From an uncultured Ramlibacter sp. (GTDB lineage: Bacteria; Pseudomonadota; Gammaproteobacteria; Burkholderiales; Burkholderiaceae_C), in the NCBI RefSeq assembly GCF_936925435.1, contig NZ_CAKZHQ010000019.1, positions 53,645-117,644 on the forward strand: a DNA stretch of 64,000 bases, written 5' to 3'. Below, one piece after another: positions 1 to 10,345 of the stretch. The notes under the pieces were generated by a model that was not told the origin of the DNA, made no database searches, and saw only the letters and a list, made by a program, of their open reading frames with translations. Within the stretch, counting starts at the first letter, position 1. Each line of letters starts with the position of its first letter. Both the position numbers and the translations under genes were made by a program.

Positions 1-1
1 C

Positions 2-2116
2 GTGGCCGGCGAAGACTCGCTCGAGCCGATGGATGTTGTCGACGAGGCCGAACTGATCTCGGTGCCCCTGCTCGGGCGCCGCACCATCGTCACGCACCAG
101 CGCATTTTGTTCACCCTGCTGGCCCTGTCGCTGGTGGTGCTGGGCTCTGTGGCCGTGTTCGCGGTGAACCAGGCGGACAAGGTGGCCTTGCAGGTGGCCG
201 GCACCGGCCAGTCGCTGATGCAGTCGCAGCGCCTGGCCAAGTCGGTGTCGCAGGCCCTGGTGGGCAGCCCCCAGGCCTTCCCGGACGTGAAGGAAAGCGC
301 CGACGTGCTGGCCAAGACGGTGCGCGGCCTGAAGTCCGGCGACGAGTCGCTGCGCATCCAGCCGGTGGCCGAGGAATACCAGGACGACATCGCCAAGATC
401 AATCCGCTGATGGAGCGCGCCGAGAAGAACGCCGGCACCGTGATGGGACAGCAGAAGATCCTGACCCAGGTGGGCAACGCCCTGCGCACCATCAACCGCC
501 AGTCGTCCGACCTGCTGGAAATCGCCGAGACCGTGTCCTCGCTCAAGCTGCAGCAGAACGCCGCGCCGGCCGAAATCTCCGCCGCCGGCCAACTGGTGAT
601 GTTGACGCAGCGCATCGGCAAATCGGCCAACGAATTCCTGACGATGGAAGGCGTGTCGCCCGAGGCGGTGTTCCTGCTGGGCAAGGACTTGAACTCGTTC
701 AAGGAAATCGCCCAGGGCCTGCTCGAAGGCAGCCCTGACCTGCGCCTGGCCGGCTCCAAGGACCCGCAGACGCGCGAGCGCCTGGAGGCGCTGATGAAGC
801 TCTATGAACAGACCCGGACGCAGGCCGGCGCCATTCTGGGCAACCTGCAGGGCCTGGTGTCCGCGCGCGAAGCGCAGGCAGCCATCATTGCCGACAGCGA
901 GCCGCTGCGCCGCTCGCTGGAAGACTTGCAGGGCAAGCTGTCGTCGCAGACCGGCCTGGGCGCCGGCGCCCTGACGGCCCTGTTCGTGTCGTCGATCTTC
1001 GCCATCCTCTGCGCCGTGGGCCTGGCCTACGTGCAGCTGCAGGACAGCCGCAAGCGCCAGACTGTGGCTGAGCAGCAGCGCCTGGAAGCCGAGCAGCAGG
1101 AGCAGGAAGCCAAGCGCGTGAACGACGCCAACCAGGCGGCCATTTTGCGGTTGATGAACGAGCTGCAGACAGTGGCCGAAGGCGACCTGACCCAGGAAGC
1201 CACGGTGACCGAGGACATCACGGGCGCCATCGCCGACTCAGTGAACTACACGGTGGAAGAACTTCGCCAGCTGGTGGGCAACGTGCAGAACACGGTCACC
1301 CGGGTGGCGCAGACGACGGCCCAGGTGGAAAGCACCTCGACCGAGCTGCTGGCGGCATCGACCGAGCAGCTGCGCGAAATTCGCGAAACCGGCCAGTCGG
1401 TGCTCGACATGGCAGGCCGAATCAACCAGGTGTCCGGGCAGGCGCAGGAGTCGGCCCAGGTGGCCCGTCAGTCGCTGCTGGCCGCCGAGTCCGGCCTGGC
1501 AGCCGTGCAGAACGCCATCGGCGGCATGAACTCCATCCGCGACCAGATCCAGGAAACCTCCAAGCGCATCAAGCGGCTGGGCGAATCGTCCCAGGAGATC
1601 GGCGAAATCACCGAGCTGATTTCCGACATTACCGAACAGACCAATGTGCTGGCCCTGAACGCCGCCATCCAGGCGGCGTCGGCCGGCGAAGCAGGCCGCG
1701 GCTTCTCGGTGGTGGCCGAAGAAGTGCAGCGCCTGGCTGAACGTTCCGCAGACGCCACGCGCCAGATCTCGGCGCTGGTCAAGGCGATTCAGACCGACAC
1801 CCAGGACGCCGTGGCCGCCATGGAGCGCTCCACGCAGGGCGTGGTGGAAGGGGCCAAGCTGTCCGACAACGCCGGCACCGCACTGACCGAGATTGACCAG
1901 GTGTCGCGCAAGCTCGCCGAGCTGATCGAGCAGATTTCGGCCTCTGCGTCCAAGGAAGCCGAATCGGCCAACGTTGTGGCCGGCAACATCCAGCACATTT
2001 TCGCGGTGACGGAGCAGACCGGAGAAGGCACGCGCTCGACGGCACAGCAGGTGCGCGAACTGTCCCGCATGGCCGAGGAACTGCGCCAGTCGGTCTCGCG
2101 GTTCAAGATCGCCTGA
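2..2116 (+). CDS. pilJ: Type IV pilus methyl-accepting chemotaxis protein PilJ, probably cut at its 5' end
   Basis: This is a membrane chemoreceptor of the Pil-Chp system, which controls twitching motility through the kinase encoded just downstream. The visible 704 residues hold a first membrane segment at about 35-55, a periplasmic region to about 318 with two PilJ-type repeats (each with a [16 protein letters not shown] block), a second membrane segment at about 320-343, a linker, and a cytoplasmic signalling domain. The hairpin tip starts near residue 545 ([20 protein letters not shown]). The frame is open from base 2, where a GTG happens to lie, and the residues before the first membrane segment read like the interior of a longer cytoplasmic head. 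The true start is therefore probably upstream of the window. It ends 111 bases before chpA. Confidence 0.9.
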   Translation: MAGEDSLEPMDVVDEAELISVPLLGRRTIVTHQRILFTLLALSLVVLGSVAVFAVNQADKVALQVAGTGQSLMQSQRLAKSVSQALVGSPQAFPDVKESADVLAKTVRGLKSGDESLRIQPVAEEYQDDIAKINPLMERAEKNAGTVMGQQKILTQVGNALRTINRQSSDLLEIAETVSSLKLQQNAAPAEISAAGQLVMLTQRIGKSANEFLTMEGVSPEAVFLLGKDLNSFKEIAQGLLEGSPDLRLAGSKDPQTRERLEALMKLYEQTRTQAGAILGNLQGLVSAREAQAAIIADSEPLRRSLEDLQGKLSSQTGLGAGALTALFVSSIFAILCAVGLAYVQLQDSRKRQTVAEQQRLEAEQQEQEAKRVNDANQAAILRLMNELQTVAEGDLTQEATVTEDITGAIADSVNYTVEELRQLVGNVQNTVTRVAQTTAQVESTSTELLAASTEQLREIRETGQSVLDMAGRINQVSGQAQESAQVARQSLLAAESGLAAVQNAIGGMNSIRDQIQETSKRIKRLGESSQEIGEITELISDITEQTNVLALNAAIQAASAGEAGRGFSVVAEEVQRLAERSADATRQISALVKAIQTDTQDAVAAMERSTQGVVEGAKLSDNAGTALTEIDQVSRKLAELIEQISASASKEAESANVVAGNIQHIFAVTEQTGEGTRSTAQQVRELSRMAEELRQSVSRFKIA

Positions 2117-2227
2117 AAGATGTTGGCCCCCATGCTCGCCCGAAGCTCGCTGCCCCCTGTGGGAGTGTTCGCGCCTTGGGGCGGCCCGGCGGCGCTCATG
2201 CCCGCTCGTTAAATAGGCAGAGCCACC

Positions 2228-5200
2228 ATGCAAGCCAACGAAACTGATCTGGATCTGGCAACCAACGACCTCGGCCCATTGGCCTGGGTGCTCGATGAAC
2301 TGCGCAAGTCGCTCGATTCGGCCTCAGCCGCTCTGCGCCGCTTTGTCCGCGATGCCGGCATGGCGCGCGGCACCGATATGGCGTCGGTCGACGCGGGCCA
2401 GCTGCGCATCGCACGCCAGCAGCTGCACCAGGCGGTGGGCGCGCTCGAGATGGTTGGCCTGGGTGCGCCGGCGCTCATGCTGCGGGCTATGGAATCGGCC
2501 GTGCAGCAATTCGTCGAGCGGCCCGAGCTGTGCATCGAGCCGGCTGCGGCCAAGGTGGAACGGGCCGGCTTTGCGTTGACCGAATACCTCGAAGGCCTGC
2601 TGCTGGGCAAGCCGGTCACGGCCGTGGCACTGTTTCCGCAGTACCGCGACGTGCAGGAGCTGTCGGGCGCCGACCGCGTCCACCCGGCCGACCTGTGGGC
2701 GCTGGACTGGCGCTGGGTCGAGCCGCAGACGCCGGCGGCAGCCGAGTCGTTGGTTTATGACCCTGCCGTGCGTTCGCGCCTGGACCAGTCCGTGCTGCGC
2801 GTCGTCAAAACCGGCAACGTGGCCAGCGCGCGTGAGATCGCCGGCGTCTGCCTGGCGCTGGCCTCGACCCAGCCCGCGCGCCAGCCAAAGATTTTCTGGA
2901 AGATCGCCGCCGCCTATTTCGAAGCGATGGCGCTGGGACTGCTGCCACTGGACATCTACGTCAAGCGCGCCGCCTCGCGGGTGCTGCTGCAATACGCATC
3001 ACTGGCCAAGGGCGAGATGGGCGTGTCCGACCGCCTGGCCCAGGACCTGCTGTTCTTCTGCTGCCAGGCCGTGCCGCCGCGCGCGAGCGATGCGCCCATC
3101 CTGACCAGCGTACGCCTGGCCTGGGGCCTGGCGCGCTTCAAGCCCGTCGACTACCAGACCAGCCAGTTCGGCCGCTTCGACCCGGTCCTGCTGGCCCAGT
3201 CGCGCAAGCGCATCGGCGTCGCCAAGGAAACCTGGTCGGCGCTGGCTGGCGGCGACGCCGGCAAAATCAAGGCGGTGGCTGACCAGTTCCAGTTGGTCAG
3301 CGACTCCCTCACCCGGCTGTATCCGCCCAGTGCACCGCTGGCCCAGGCCTTGAGCGCCGCGATCGATTCGGTGGTGCGCACCGCACAGCCGCCGCGGCCG
3401 GAACTGGCCATGGAAGTGGCCACCGCCGTGCTGTACCTGGAAGCGGCCTTCGAAGACCTCGACCCCAGCGACTCGCAGCTGGCTGCGCGCACTGCGCGCC
3501 TGGCCGAGCGCCTGGACCAGGTGCGCCAGGGCGGCAAGCCCGAGCCGCTGGAATCCTGGATGGAGGAGCTGTACCGGCGCGTGAGCGATCGCCAGACCAT
3601 GGGCAGTGTGGTCGGTGAGCTGCGCACCACGCTCAGCGAGCTGGAGAAGCTGCTCGACGTGTTCTTCCGCAAGCCGCAGGACAAGACGCCGCTGCAGACG
3701 GCCCCTGGCCACCTGTCGCAGATGCGCGGTGTGCTGTCGGTGCTTGGTCTGGACCAGGCATCGCAGGCGGTGTTGCGCATGCGCGAAGCAGTCGAACAGA
3801 TCATGGTCACCGAGATCGACGAGGACAAGGCGCGCGCCGCCGGCACCTTCGACAAGCTCGGCAACAACCTGGGTGCGCTGGGTTTCCTGATCGACATGCT
3901 CAATTACCAGCCGACGCTGGCCAAGAAGCTGTTTGTCTATGACGACCAGCTGGGCGAACTCAAGCCGCTGATGGGTCGCACCGTGCAAGGGGCCGGCGAT
4001 GCCGCCGCCGCAGTGGGCGTCAGCGACGAACTCTCGCAGCAGGTCAGCGCTGTGGTCACCGAGGCCGACCGTGGCGAGACCCCGGGCGAGCTGACGGCCA
4101 GACTCGACCAGATCGCCACCCATGCCGTGCTGGCCGACCAGACGGCGCTGGCGCATACGGCGCGAGAGGCCGCCGCGGCCGTTGCGGCCCATGATTCCGG
4201 CGCGGCTTCGGCAGCGCTGCACAGCCTGGCTGCCGCGGTGCAGCCGCCGGCGGCTGAGCCCGCTGCGCCGGCCGGCAGCGACATTGAAGAAGACGACCTG
4301 CTCGACATCTTCCTGGAAGAGGCGCGTGAGGTGGTGCAAAACGGCCTGGCTGCCGTCCAGACGCTGCGCGCCAACCCCGCCGACATGTCGGAGTTGACCA
4401 CCCTGCGACGCGCCTTCCACACGCTCAAGGGCAGCTCGCGCATGGTGGGCCTGACCGAGTTCGGTGAAGCCGGCTGGTCGCTCGAGCAGGTGCTCAATGC
4501 ATGGATGGGCGACCAGAAGCCGGCCAGCGAAGGCCTGCTGACCCTTGCGAACGATGCGATGCGCGGCTTTGGCCGCTGGGTGGAGGACATCGCCCTGCAC
4601 CAGGACGGCAGCTGGAAAGCCTCCATGTTCCGCGGCCCTGCAGATGCCATGCGCAACGAGCAGAAGCTGGTGCCGCTGGCCTTGCCCAGCGTGGTGGAAG
4701 CGCCCGAAGCCGAGGCACCGGTCGCAGCAGCGGACGCAGTGGTGGTTGTGGAGACGGCGGCTGCCGATCCGCTGGCCGGCATGTTCGACCTGCCGCTGGA
4801 AGAATCCGTTGCGCCGGTTGCAGATGCAACGCCGGCACATGTGGACGAGGCCTTCTCTTTCGACATGGCCGAAGTCTCCGGTGCCGAGTCGATCCAGGTG
4901 AGCGAAGTCCCGGCGGACGACCTGCTTGCGGACTTCAATTTCGATCTTGGGCCCGAGGCTGGTGCAGCGACGGCGCCGCCGGCAGCGGAGGCCGTCGAAG
5001 TGGCGCAGATCGAGGGTATCGACTTCGCCAGCCTGGCCGCCTTGTCGGGCATGCATGACGCATCGCCGTCCGCTGATGGCCCCCCAGTGGCAGAGACGGT
5101 CGAACTGGCCGCCGCCGATGTCGATTTCGACATTCTCTCGGCCACGCCGCAGGATCATGCACCGCCGGTGGCGACCGAGAGCGTTGACCACAGCGACGCC

Positions 5201-8182
5201 AAGGCGCCCGACGAGCAGGTCAAGGTGATCGGTTCGCTGCGCATCGGCATCCCTCTGTACAACGTCTACCTGAACGAGGCGGACGAGTGGTCGCGCCACC
5301 TGCTGACCGAGCTGACCGAATGGACGCTGGAGCTGGACCGCCAGGTCCCCGATGCGGCCGTGGGCCTGGCCCATGCCCTGGCGGGCAGCTCCGCCACCGT
5401 GGGCTTCCAGGCCTTGTCGGACATTGCGCGTGCGCTGGAAAACGCCTTGCAGCATGCGCAACTGCTGGTCTGCGGCACGCCCCAGCACGGCCAGGCCTTC
5501 GTCAATGCGGCCGAAGAAATCCGCCGCTTGCTACACCAGTTCGCTGCCGGCTTCCTGAAGGAACCGGACGCCACCATTGCCCCGGCATTGGCGGCGCTGG
5601 AAGACATCCAGGCGCCCAAGCGCGCCGACCTGCCGGAAGACGTGCCGCTGAGCGATTTCACCGGCCTGGACGTGCTTGCCGAGCCCACCGCCCCTGTTGC
5701 GGCGCCGCTTGCCAGCGTCCCGCCCGCCCCGGCACCTGTGGCCGCACCCGTGGTGGCCGCAGCGCCCCTGGCTTTTGCTCCCGCCCGCGTTGCCGCGCCG
5801 GCGCAGACCAGGACGGTGGACCGCGAGCAGGACGCAGACGATATCGACGTCGCCGATGCGATCGACCTGGATCTGTTCCCGATCTTCGAGGAAGAGGCGG
5901 TCGAGCTGATCCCGCAACTGGGCGGCGCTCTGCGCCAATGGTCGGCGCGGCCGGACAACCGCGGTGCGCGCGACGAAGTGTTGCGCGCCCTGCACACGCT
6001 CAAGGGCAGCGCCCGGCTGGCCGGCGCCCTGCGGCTGGGTGAAATGGCCCACCGCATGGAGTCGGAGATCGAGCAGTTCGGCGCCGAGGCCTTGGCCACG
6101 GCCGACCTGGAGCCGCTGCTGCAGCGCTTTGACAACCTGCAAACCCGATTCGACGTGCTGCGCGCCGTGCAGGCGGCCGGCCCTGAGGCCGCCGTGGCCG
6201 AGCCGCTGGACGAGGAAGTGCCCGGCGCCGCCGATGTGCTGGTCGTTCCGGCCGCGCCTTCGGCGGGGCGTGCCTCGCTGGCCATGCCGGTGGTGACCCT
6301 GATGGCGCCCAAGCGTGCCGCCGCCAACCAGGCGGTGCGCGTGCGCTCCCAGCTGCTGGACCGCCTGGTCAACCAGGCCGGCGAGGTGATGATCACCCGC
6401 TCGCGGCTGGAGACCGAACTGCGCCAGCTGCGCGTGTCGCTGGGCGATCTGACGGGCAACCTGGACCGCCTGCGCAGCCAGCTGCGCGACATCGAGCTGC
6501 AGGCCGAGTCGCAGATGCAGTCGCGCTTGGCCCAGGCCAAGGACTCGGCCGCCAACTTCGACCCGCTGGAGTTCGACCGCTTCACCCGCGTGCAGGAACT
6601 GACCCGCATGATGGCCGAGTCGGTCAACGACGTGGCCACCGTGCAGCGCAACCTGCAGCGCACGGTGGAAGCGACGGAAGACGACCTGATTGCCCAGGCC
6701 CGCCAGACCCGCGAGCTGCAACGCGACCTGCTGCGCACCCGCATGGTGGAGTTCGAAGGCATCTCGGACCGCCTGTACCGGGTGATCCGCCTGGCCTCCA
6801 AGGAGACCGGCAAGCAGGTCAAGCTGGACATCACCGGCGGCTCCATCGAGATGGACCGCGGCGTGCTCGACCGCATGACGCCGGCCTTCGAGCACCTGCT
6901 GCGCAATTGCGTGGCGCACGGCATTGAAGACCCGGCGACGCGCCTGGCCGCAGGCAAGGACCCGGTCGGCACCATCGAGATCGGCCTGCACCACGAAGGC
7001 AACGACGTGTCGGTGGATTTCCACGACGACGGCGCCGGCCTGAACCTGCCGCGCATCCGTGAGAAGGCGCAGCAGCAGGGCCTGATCGCGCCGGGCCAGT
7101 CGCTGAGCGACGCCGAGGCCGCCAATCTGATCTTCATGCCGGGCTTTTCCACCGCCGCGCAGGTGACCGAACTGGCCGGCCGCGGCATCGGCATGGACGT
7201 GGTGCGTTCCGAAGTCAACGCCCTGGGCGGGCGCATCGAGACCACCACCGAAGCCGGCAAGGGCAGCAACTTCAAGCTGGTGCTGCCGCTGACCACCGCC
7301 GTGACGCAGGTGGTGATGATCCGCTCGGGCAACCTGACCGTCGGCGTGCCGGCCAACGTGGTGGAACTGGTGCGCCGCGCCCCCGCCACCGAGGTCGAGC
7401 AGGCCTACAAGAGCGGCATCTACGAGTTCGGCGGCGAGCAGCTGCCCTTCCACTGGTCGGGCGCCCTGCTGCAGTCTTCGGCGCGCAGCGCGGAAGCCCA
7501 GGCCAAGACGCTGCCGGTGGTGGTGTTCCGCAGCGCCGCCCAGCGCGTCGCCATGCACGTCGATGAAGTGCTGGGCAACCAGGAAGTGGTGGTGAAGAAC
7601 CTCGGCCCGCAGCTGTCCCGCCTGCCTGGCCTGTCCGGCATGACGGTGCTGGCCTCCGGCGCGGTGATCCTGATCTACAACCCCGTGGCCCTGAGCACGG
7701 TGTACGGCGAACAGGCCCGCCTGCTCAGCGCCGACAGCGTGCAGGCCTCGGACCAGGGCGACGCGGGGCAGCCGGCCCTGCCGGTCATGCCGGCCCAGCC
7801 GCAGATCCCTCTGGTGATGGTGGTCGACGACTCGATCACCGTGCGCCGCGTGACCCAGCGCCTGCTGGCCCGCGAAGGCTACCGCGTGGTGATGGCGGCC
7901 GACGGTCTGCAGGCCCTGGAGCGCCTGGCCGAGGAAAAGCCCACCGTGGTGCTGTCGGACATCGAGATGCCACGCATGGACGGCTTCGACCTGGCCCGCA
8001 ACATCCGCGCCGACGCTCGGCTGGCCGACCTGCCCATCATCATGATCACCTCGCGCATCGCCGAGAAGCACCGTGAGCATGCGATGGAACTGGGCGTCAA
8101 CAACTACCTGGGCAAGCCCTATTCGGAAGAAGAGCTGCTGAGCCTGGTCAAGCACTACTGCAGCGCAGCGGTTGCGGCCTGA
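2228..8182 (+). CDS. chpA: Hybrid chemotaxis histidine kinase ChpA/PilL (Hpt, CheA core, CheW and receiver domains)
   Basis: This is the CheA-type kinase of the twitching-motility chemosensory pathway, receiving signals from PilJ. The 1984-residue protein contains Hpt-like domains with phosphoacceptor candidates His731 (HTLKGSSR) and His1256 (HTLKGSAR). A degenerate Hpt-like segment lies around His1049 (HALAGSSA, with the usual Lys replaced). A Pro/Ala-rich linker precedes the second true Hpt. A CheA dimerisation region starts near 1373, the ATPase N box is near 1557 (LRNCVAHG) and the G box near 1652 (GRGIGMD). A CheW-like domain covers about 1690-1825. A C-terminal receiver has its phospho-Asp at 1911 (LSDIEMPRMDG). 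Order and length fit ChpA of pseudomonads and PilL of beta-proteobacteria. The ATG follows a weak GGCAGAGCC box. Confidence 0.93.
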   Translation: MQANETDLDLATNDLGPLAWVLDELRKSLDSASAALRRFVRDAGMARGTDMASVDAGQLRIARQQLHQAVGALEMVGLGAPALMLRAMESAVQQFVERPELCIEPAAAKVERAGFALTEYLEGLLLGKPVTAVALFPQYRDVQELSGADRVHPADLWALDWRWVEPQTPAAAESLVYDPAVRSRLDQSVLRVVKTGNVASAREIAGVCLALASTQPARQPKIFWKIAAAYFEAMALGLLPLDIYVKRAASRVLLQYASLAKGEMGVSDRLAQDLLFFCCQAVPPRASDAPILTSVRLAWGLARFKPVDYQTSQFGRFDPVLLAQSRKRIGVAKETWSALAGGDAGKIKAVADQFQLVSDSLTRLYPPSAPLAQALSAAIDSVVRTAQPPRPELAMEVATAVLYLEAAFEDLDPSDSQLAARTARLAERLDQVRQGGKPEPLESWMEELYRRVSDRQTMGSVVGELRTTLSELEKLLDVFFRKPQDKTPLQTAPGHLSQMRGVLSVLGLDQASQAVLRMREAVEQIMVTEIDEDKARAAGTFDKLGNNLGALGFLIDMLNYQPTLAKKLFVYDDQLGELKPLMGRTVQGAGDAAAAVGVSDELSQQVSAVVTEADRGETPGELTARLDQIATHAVLADQTALAHTAREAAAAVAAHDSGAASAALHSLAAAVQPPAAEPAAPAGSDIEEDDLLDIFLEEAREVVQNGLAAVQTLRANPADMSELTTLRRAFHTLKGSSRMVGLTEFGEAGWSLEQVLNAWMGDQKPASEGLLTLANDAMRGFGRWVEDIALHQDGSWKASMFRGPADAMRNEQKLVPLALPSVVEAPEAEAPVAAADAVVVVETAAADPLAGMFDLPLEESVAPVADATPAHVDEAFSFDMAEVSGAESIQVSEVPADDLLADFNFDLGPEAGAATAPPAAEAVEVAQIEGIDFASLAALSGMHDASPSADGPPVAETVELAAADVDFDILSATPQDHAPPVATESVDHSDAKAPDEQVKVIGSLRIGIPLYNVYLNEADEWSRHLLTELTEWTLELDRQVPDAAVGLAHALAGSSATVGFQALSDIARALENALQHAQLLVCGTPQHGQAFVNAAEEIRRLLHQFAAGFLKEPDATIAPALAALEDIQAPKRADLPEDVPLSDFTGLDVLAEPTAPVAAPLASVPPAPAPVAAPVVAAAPLAFAPARVAAPAQTRTVDREQDADDIDVADAIDLDLFPIFEEEAVELIPQLGGALRQWSARPDNRGARDEVLRALHTLKGSARLAGALRLGEMAHRMESEIEQFGAEALATADLEPLLQRFDNLQTRFDVLRAVQAAGPEAAVAEPLDEEVPGAADVLVVPAAPSAGRASLAMPVVTLMAPKRAAANQAVRVRSQLLDRLVNQAGEVMITRSRLETELRQLRVSLGDLTGNLDRLRSQLRDIELQAESQMQSRLAQAKDSAANFDPLEFDRFTRVQELTRMMAESVNDVATVQRNLQRTVEATEDDLIAQARQTRELQRDLLRTRMVEFEGISDRLYRVIRLASKETGKQVKLDITGGSIEMDRGVLDRMTPAFEHLLRNCVAHGIEDPATRLAAGKDPVGTIEIGLHHEGNDVSVDFHDDGAGLNLPRIREKAQQQGLIAPGQSLSDAEAANLIFMPGFSTAAQVTELAGRGIGMDVVRSEVNALGGRIETTTEAGKGSNFKLVLPLTTAVTQVVMIRSGNLTVGVPANVVELVRRAPATEVEQAYKSGIYEFGGEQLPFHWSGALLQSSARSAEAQAKTLPVVVFRSAAQRVAMHVDEVLGNQEVVVKNLGPQLSRLPGLSGMTVLASGAVILIYNPVALSTVYGEQARLLSADSVQASDQGDAGQPALPVMPAQPQIPLVMVVDDSITVRRVTQRLLAREGYRVVMAADGLQALERLAEEKPTVVLSDIEMPRMDGFDLARNIRADARLADLPIIMITSRIAEKHREHAMELGVNNYLGKPYSEEELLSLVKHYCSAAVAA

Positions 8183-8210
8183 CAGGGCCCCAGCTCCCGT
8201 CAATTGGACC

Positions 8211-8239
8211 TGATCAGCTATCGATTTGATAGCTGATCA
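8211..8239. terminator. 12-bp perfect hairpin between convergent chpA and phrB
   Basis: TGATCAGCTATC is followed by a 5-base loop and then GATAGCTGATCA, a perfect 12-bp inverted repeat. It sits between two convergent genes, and the phrB stop codon (8218-8220) is inside the left arm. No clear T run follows on either strand, so termination is inferred from position only. The arms contain GATAGC/GCTATC, the core of the dispersed repeat family described elsewhere in the window. Confidence 0.5.
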
Positions 8240-9726
8240 GGCGCCTTTCCCCGTTTCACCACTGCATAGCGCTCCAGCGTGAGGGCGCGGGCGGCCTCGT
8301 GGTCGACGATGGGCGCCGGATACTCCTTGCCCAGCGTGACGCCGGCGGCCGCCAGTTCCACCGGCGAAGCCGTCCAGGGCGCGTGCAGGGCCTGCACCGG
8401 CAGCCCCGCGAGCTGCGGCAGGTAACGCAGGATGAACTTCCCATCGGGATCGAACTTGCGGCTCTGGGTGACCGGATTGAAGATGCGAAACCAGGGCTGG
8501 GCGTCGCAGCCGCTGGAGCTGGCCCATTGCCAGCCGCCGTTGTTGGACGCCAGTTCGAAGTCGTTCAGGTGCTCGGCGAAAAACTGCTCGCCGCGCCGCC
8601 AGTCCAGCCCCAGGTCCTTGCACAGAAAGCTCGCCACCACCATGCGCAGGCGGTTGTGCATGTAGCCGCTCTGACGGATCTGCGCCATGGCGGCGTCCAC
8701 CAGCGGATAGCCTGTGCGCCCCTCGGCCCAGGCGGCAAACAGGGCGTCGGCCTGCTTGCCGCGTTCCCAATGGATGGCGTCGTACTCGCGCCGGAAGCTG
8801 TGGCTGGCGCCGCGGCTGTCCACCACGTGCGCAAAGTTGGCCAGCACCTGGATGTAGAAGTCGCGCCAGACGAGTTCGGCCAGCCAGGTGGCGGCGCCGC
8901 CATTGCCCTCCTGCGCCAGGCCATGGGCCAGGCCCGCCACTGCGCGCACGGAGACGGTGCCAAAGCGCAGATGCACGCCCAGGTAGCTGGGGCCTTTGAG
9001 AGCGGGAAAGTCGCGCGCCTCCTGGTAGCGATCGATGCGCTCGGCAAATTCGGCCAGCAGCTGCCGGCCGCCCTCGGCGCCCACCGGCAGTGCCAGTTGG
9101 GCCAGGTTGGTCGGCTCGAAACCCAGGCTGGCCAGCGCCGGCACGCCCTGGCGCCGCTGCGGCGGCAAGGGCGCCAGGGCGCCGGCATGGCGCTCCACCG
9201 GGTAAGGCTTGAAATAGAAGGCATCGGCCTTGGCCAGCCAGGCGTTCTTGTAGGGCGTGAAGACGGCGTAGGGCTTGCCTGCCTGCGTCAGCAGCTCGTC
9301 GCGTTCAAAGATCACATGGTCCTTGGCGGTGTGCAGGGCGATGCCGGCCTCGGCCAGGGCGCCGCGCACCGCCGCATCGCGGGCCATGGCCTGGGGTTCG
9401 TAGTCGTGGTTGGCGAAAACCGACTGCACGCCCAGTTCTCGCGCCAGCCGGGGGATCTCCTCGCGTGCCGCCGCATGGCTGACGATCAGGCCGGCGCCGT
9501 CCTGGCCGGACATGGCGCGCAGCTGCGCCTGCAGTTGCAGCAGGGACTCGCGGATGAACTCGACCCGGCGGTCGCGCCGCGGCAGGCCCTCCAGGATGTC
9601 GCGGTCGAAGACGAAGGCGCAATGCAGCTGGCGGCAGGCCTTGAGCGCGTGGTACAGCGCCGCGTTGTCATGCGAGCGCAGGTCACGGCGGAACCACATC
9701 AGGCCGGTGGCGTAGGGTTTGTCCAT
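8218..9726 (-). CDS. phrB: Deoxyribodipyrimidine photolyase (class I CPD type)
   Basis: This enzyme repairs UV-induced cyclobutane pyrimidine dimers using FAD and an antenna chromophore. The protein of about 502 residues begins with the Rossmann-type antenna domain (LMWFRRDLRSHDNAAL). The C-terminal half carries the FAD-binding signature, with EGRTGYPLVDAAM, SGYMHNRLRM and WASSSGCDAQPWFRIFNP in the expected order. The ATG at 9726 gives the usual MDKPYATGLMWFRRDLR start. A longer frame to 9777 would overlap the divergent yqgE gene and add unrelated residues, so the shorter start was chosen. Only 19 bases separate it from the divergent yqgE start, so the two promoters must overlap. Confidence 0.93.
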   Translation of the reverse strand: MDKPYATGLMWFRRDLRSHDNAALYHALKACRQLHCAFVFDRDILEGLPRRDRRVEFIRESLLQLQAQLRAMSGQDGAGLIVSHAAAREEIPRLARELGVQSVFANHDYEPQAMARDAAVRGALAEAGIALHTAKDHVIFERDELLTQAGKPYAVFTPYKNAWLAKADAFYFKPYPVERHAGALAPLPPQRRQGVPALASLGFEPTNLAQLALPVGAEGGRQLLAEFAERIDRYQEARDFPALKGPSYLGVHLRFGTVSVRAVAGLAHGLAQEGNGGAATWLAELVWRDFYIQVLANFAHVVDSRGASHSFRREYDAIHWERGKQADALFAAWAEGRTGYPLVDAAMAQIRQSGYMHNRLRMVVASFLCKDLGLDWRRGEQFFAEHLNDFELASNNGGWQWASSSGCDAQPWFRIFNPVTQSRKFDPDGKFILRYLPQLAGLPVQALHAPWTASPVELAAAGVTLGKEYPAPIVDHEAARALTLERYAVVKRGKAPDQLSNR

Positions 9727-9745
9727 CGGAGGGTAAAATCGCATC

Positions 9746-10345
9746 ATGCCCGCCGATGACGCCGCCATCAATCTCACGCATCATTTCCTGATCGCGATGC
9801 CGGGGCTGGAGGACGAGGCTTTCGCCAAGAGCGTGGTCTACCTGTGCGAGCACAGTGCCCGCGGCGCCCTGGGCCTGGTGATCAACAAGCCCAGCGACAT
9901 CAACCTCAAGCACCTGTTCGACAAAGTCGATCTGCCGCTGGCGCGCCACGACCTGGTGGGCACTCCCGTCTTCCATGGCGGCCCGGTGCAGACTGAGCGC
10001 GGCTTCGTGCTGCACGAACCGGTGTTCACCGCTGGCGAGTCGCCCGAAGAACCGGTCTACGCCTCCACCATGACCATCCCCGGCGGGCTGGAGATGACCA
10101 CCTCCAAGGATGTGCTGGAAGCCCTGTCCACGGGCGCAGGCCCGCGCAAGGTGCTGATTTCGCTGGGCTATGCGGCCTGGGGCGAAGGCCAGCTCGAGTC
10201 GGAGCTGGCCGAGAACAGCTGGCTCACCGTCAGCGCCGACACCGCCGTGATCTTCGACACGCCGGTCGAACAGCGCTATGCGCGGGCCCTCTCTCTTCTG
10301 GGCCTGGAAGCCTGGATGCTGTCACCCGACGCGGGGCATGCATGA
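9746..10345 (+). CDS. yqgE: YqgE/AlgH family protein (UPF0301)
   Basis: This is a conserved cytosolic protein of 199 residues from the YqgE/AlgH family, whose biochemical role is not settled. Typical family blocks are visible: HHFLIAMPGLEDEAF near the N-terminus, GALGLVINKPS around residue 35-45, a GGPV segment around 75, and a C-terminal GYAAWGEGQLE motif. It is the first gene of an overlapping string and shares an ATGA junction with ruvX, an arrangement seen in many proteobacteria. Confidence 0.93.
   Translation: MPADDAAINLTHHFLIAMPGLEDEAFAKSVVYLCEHSARGALGLVINKPSDINLKHLFDKVDLPLARHDLVGTPVFHGGPVQTERGFVLHEPVFTAGESPEEPVYASTMTIPGGLEMTTSKDVLEALSTGAGPRKVLISLGYAAWGEGQLESELAENSWLTVSADTAVIFDTPVEQRYARALSLLGLEAWMLSPDAGHA

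Noticed and set aside
1238..2233. Long open frames opposite pilJ, chpA, kinase and other genes, some over 800 codons
   Set aside because: They are antisense or shifted frames of GC-rich genes; their translations are His, Arg, Gly and Ala rich with no family match, and the sense frames carry clear domains.
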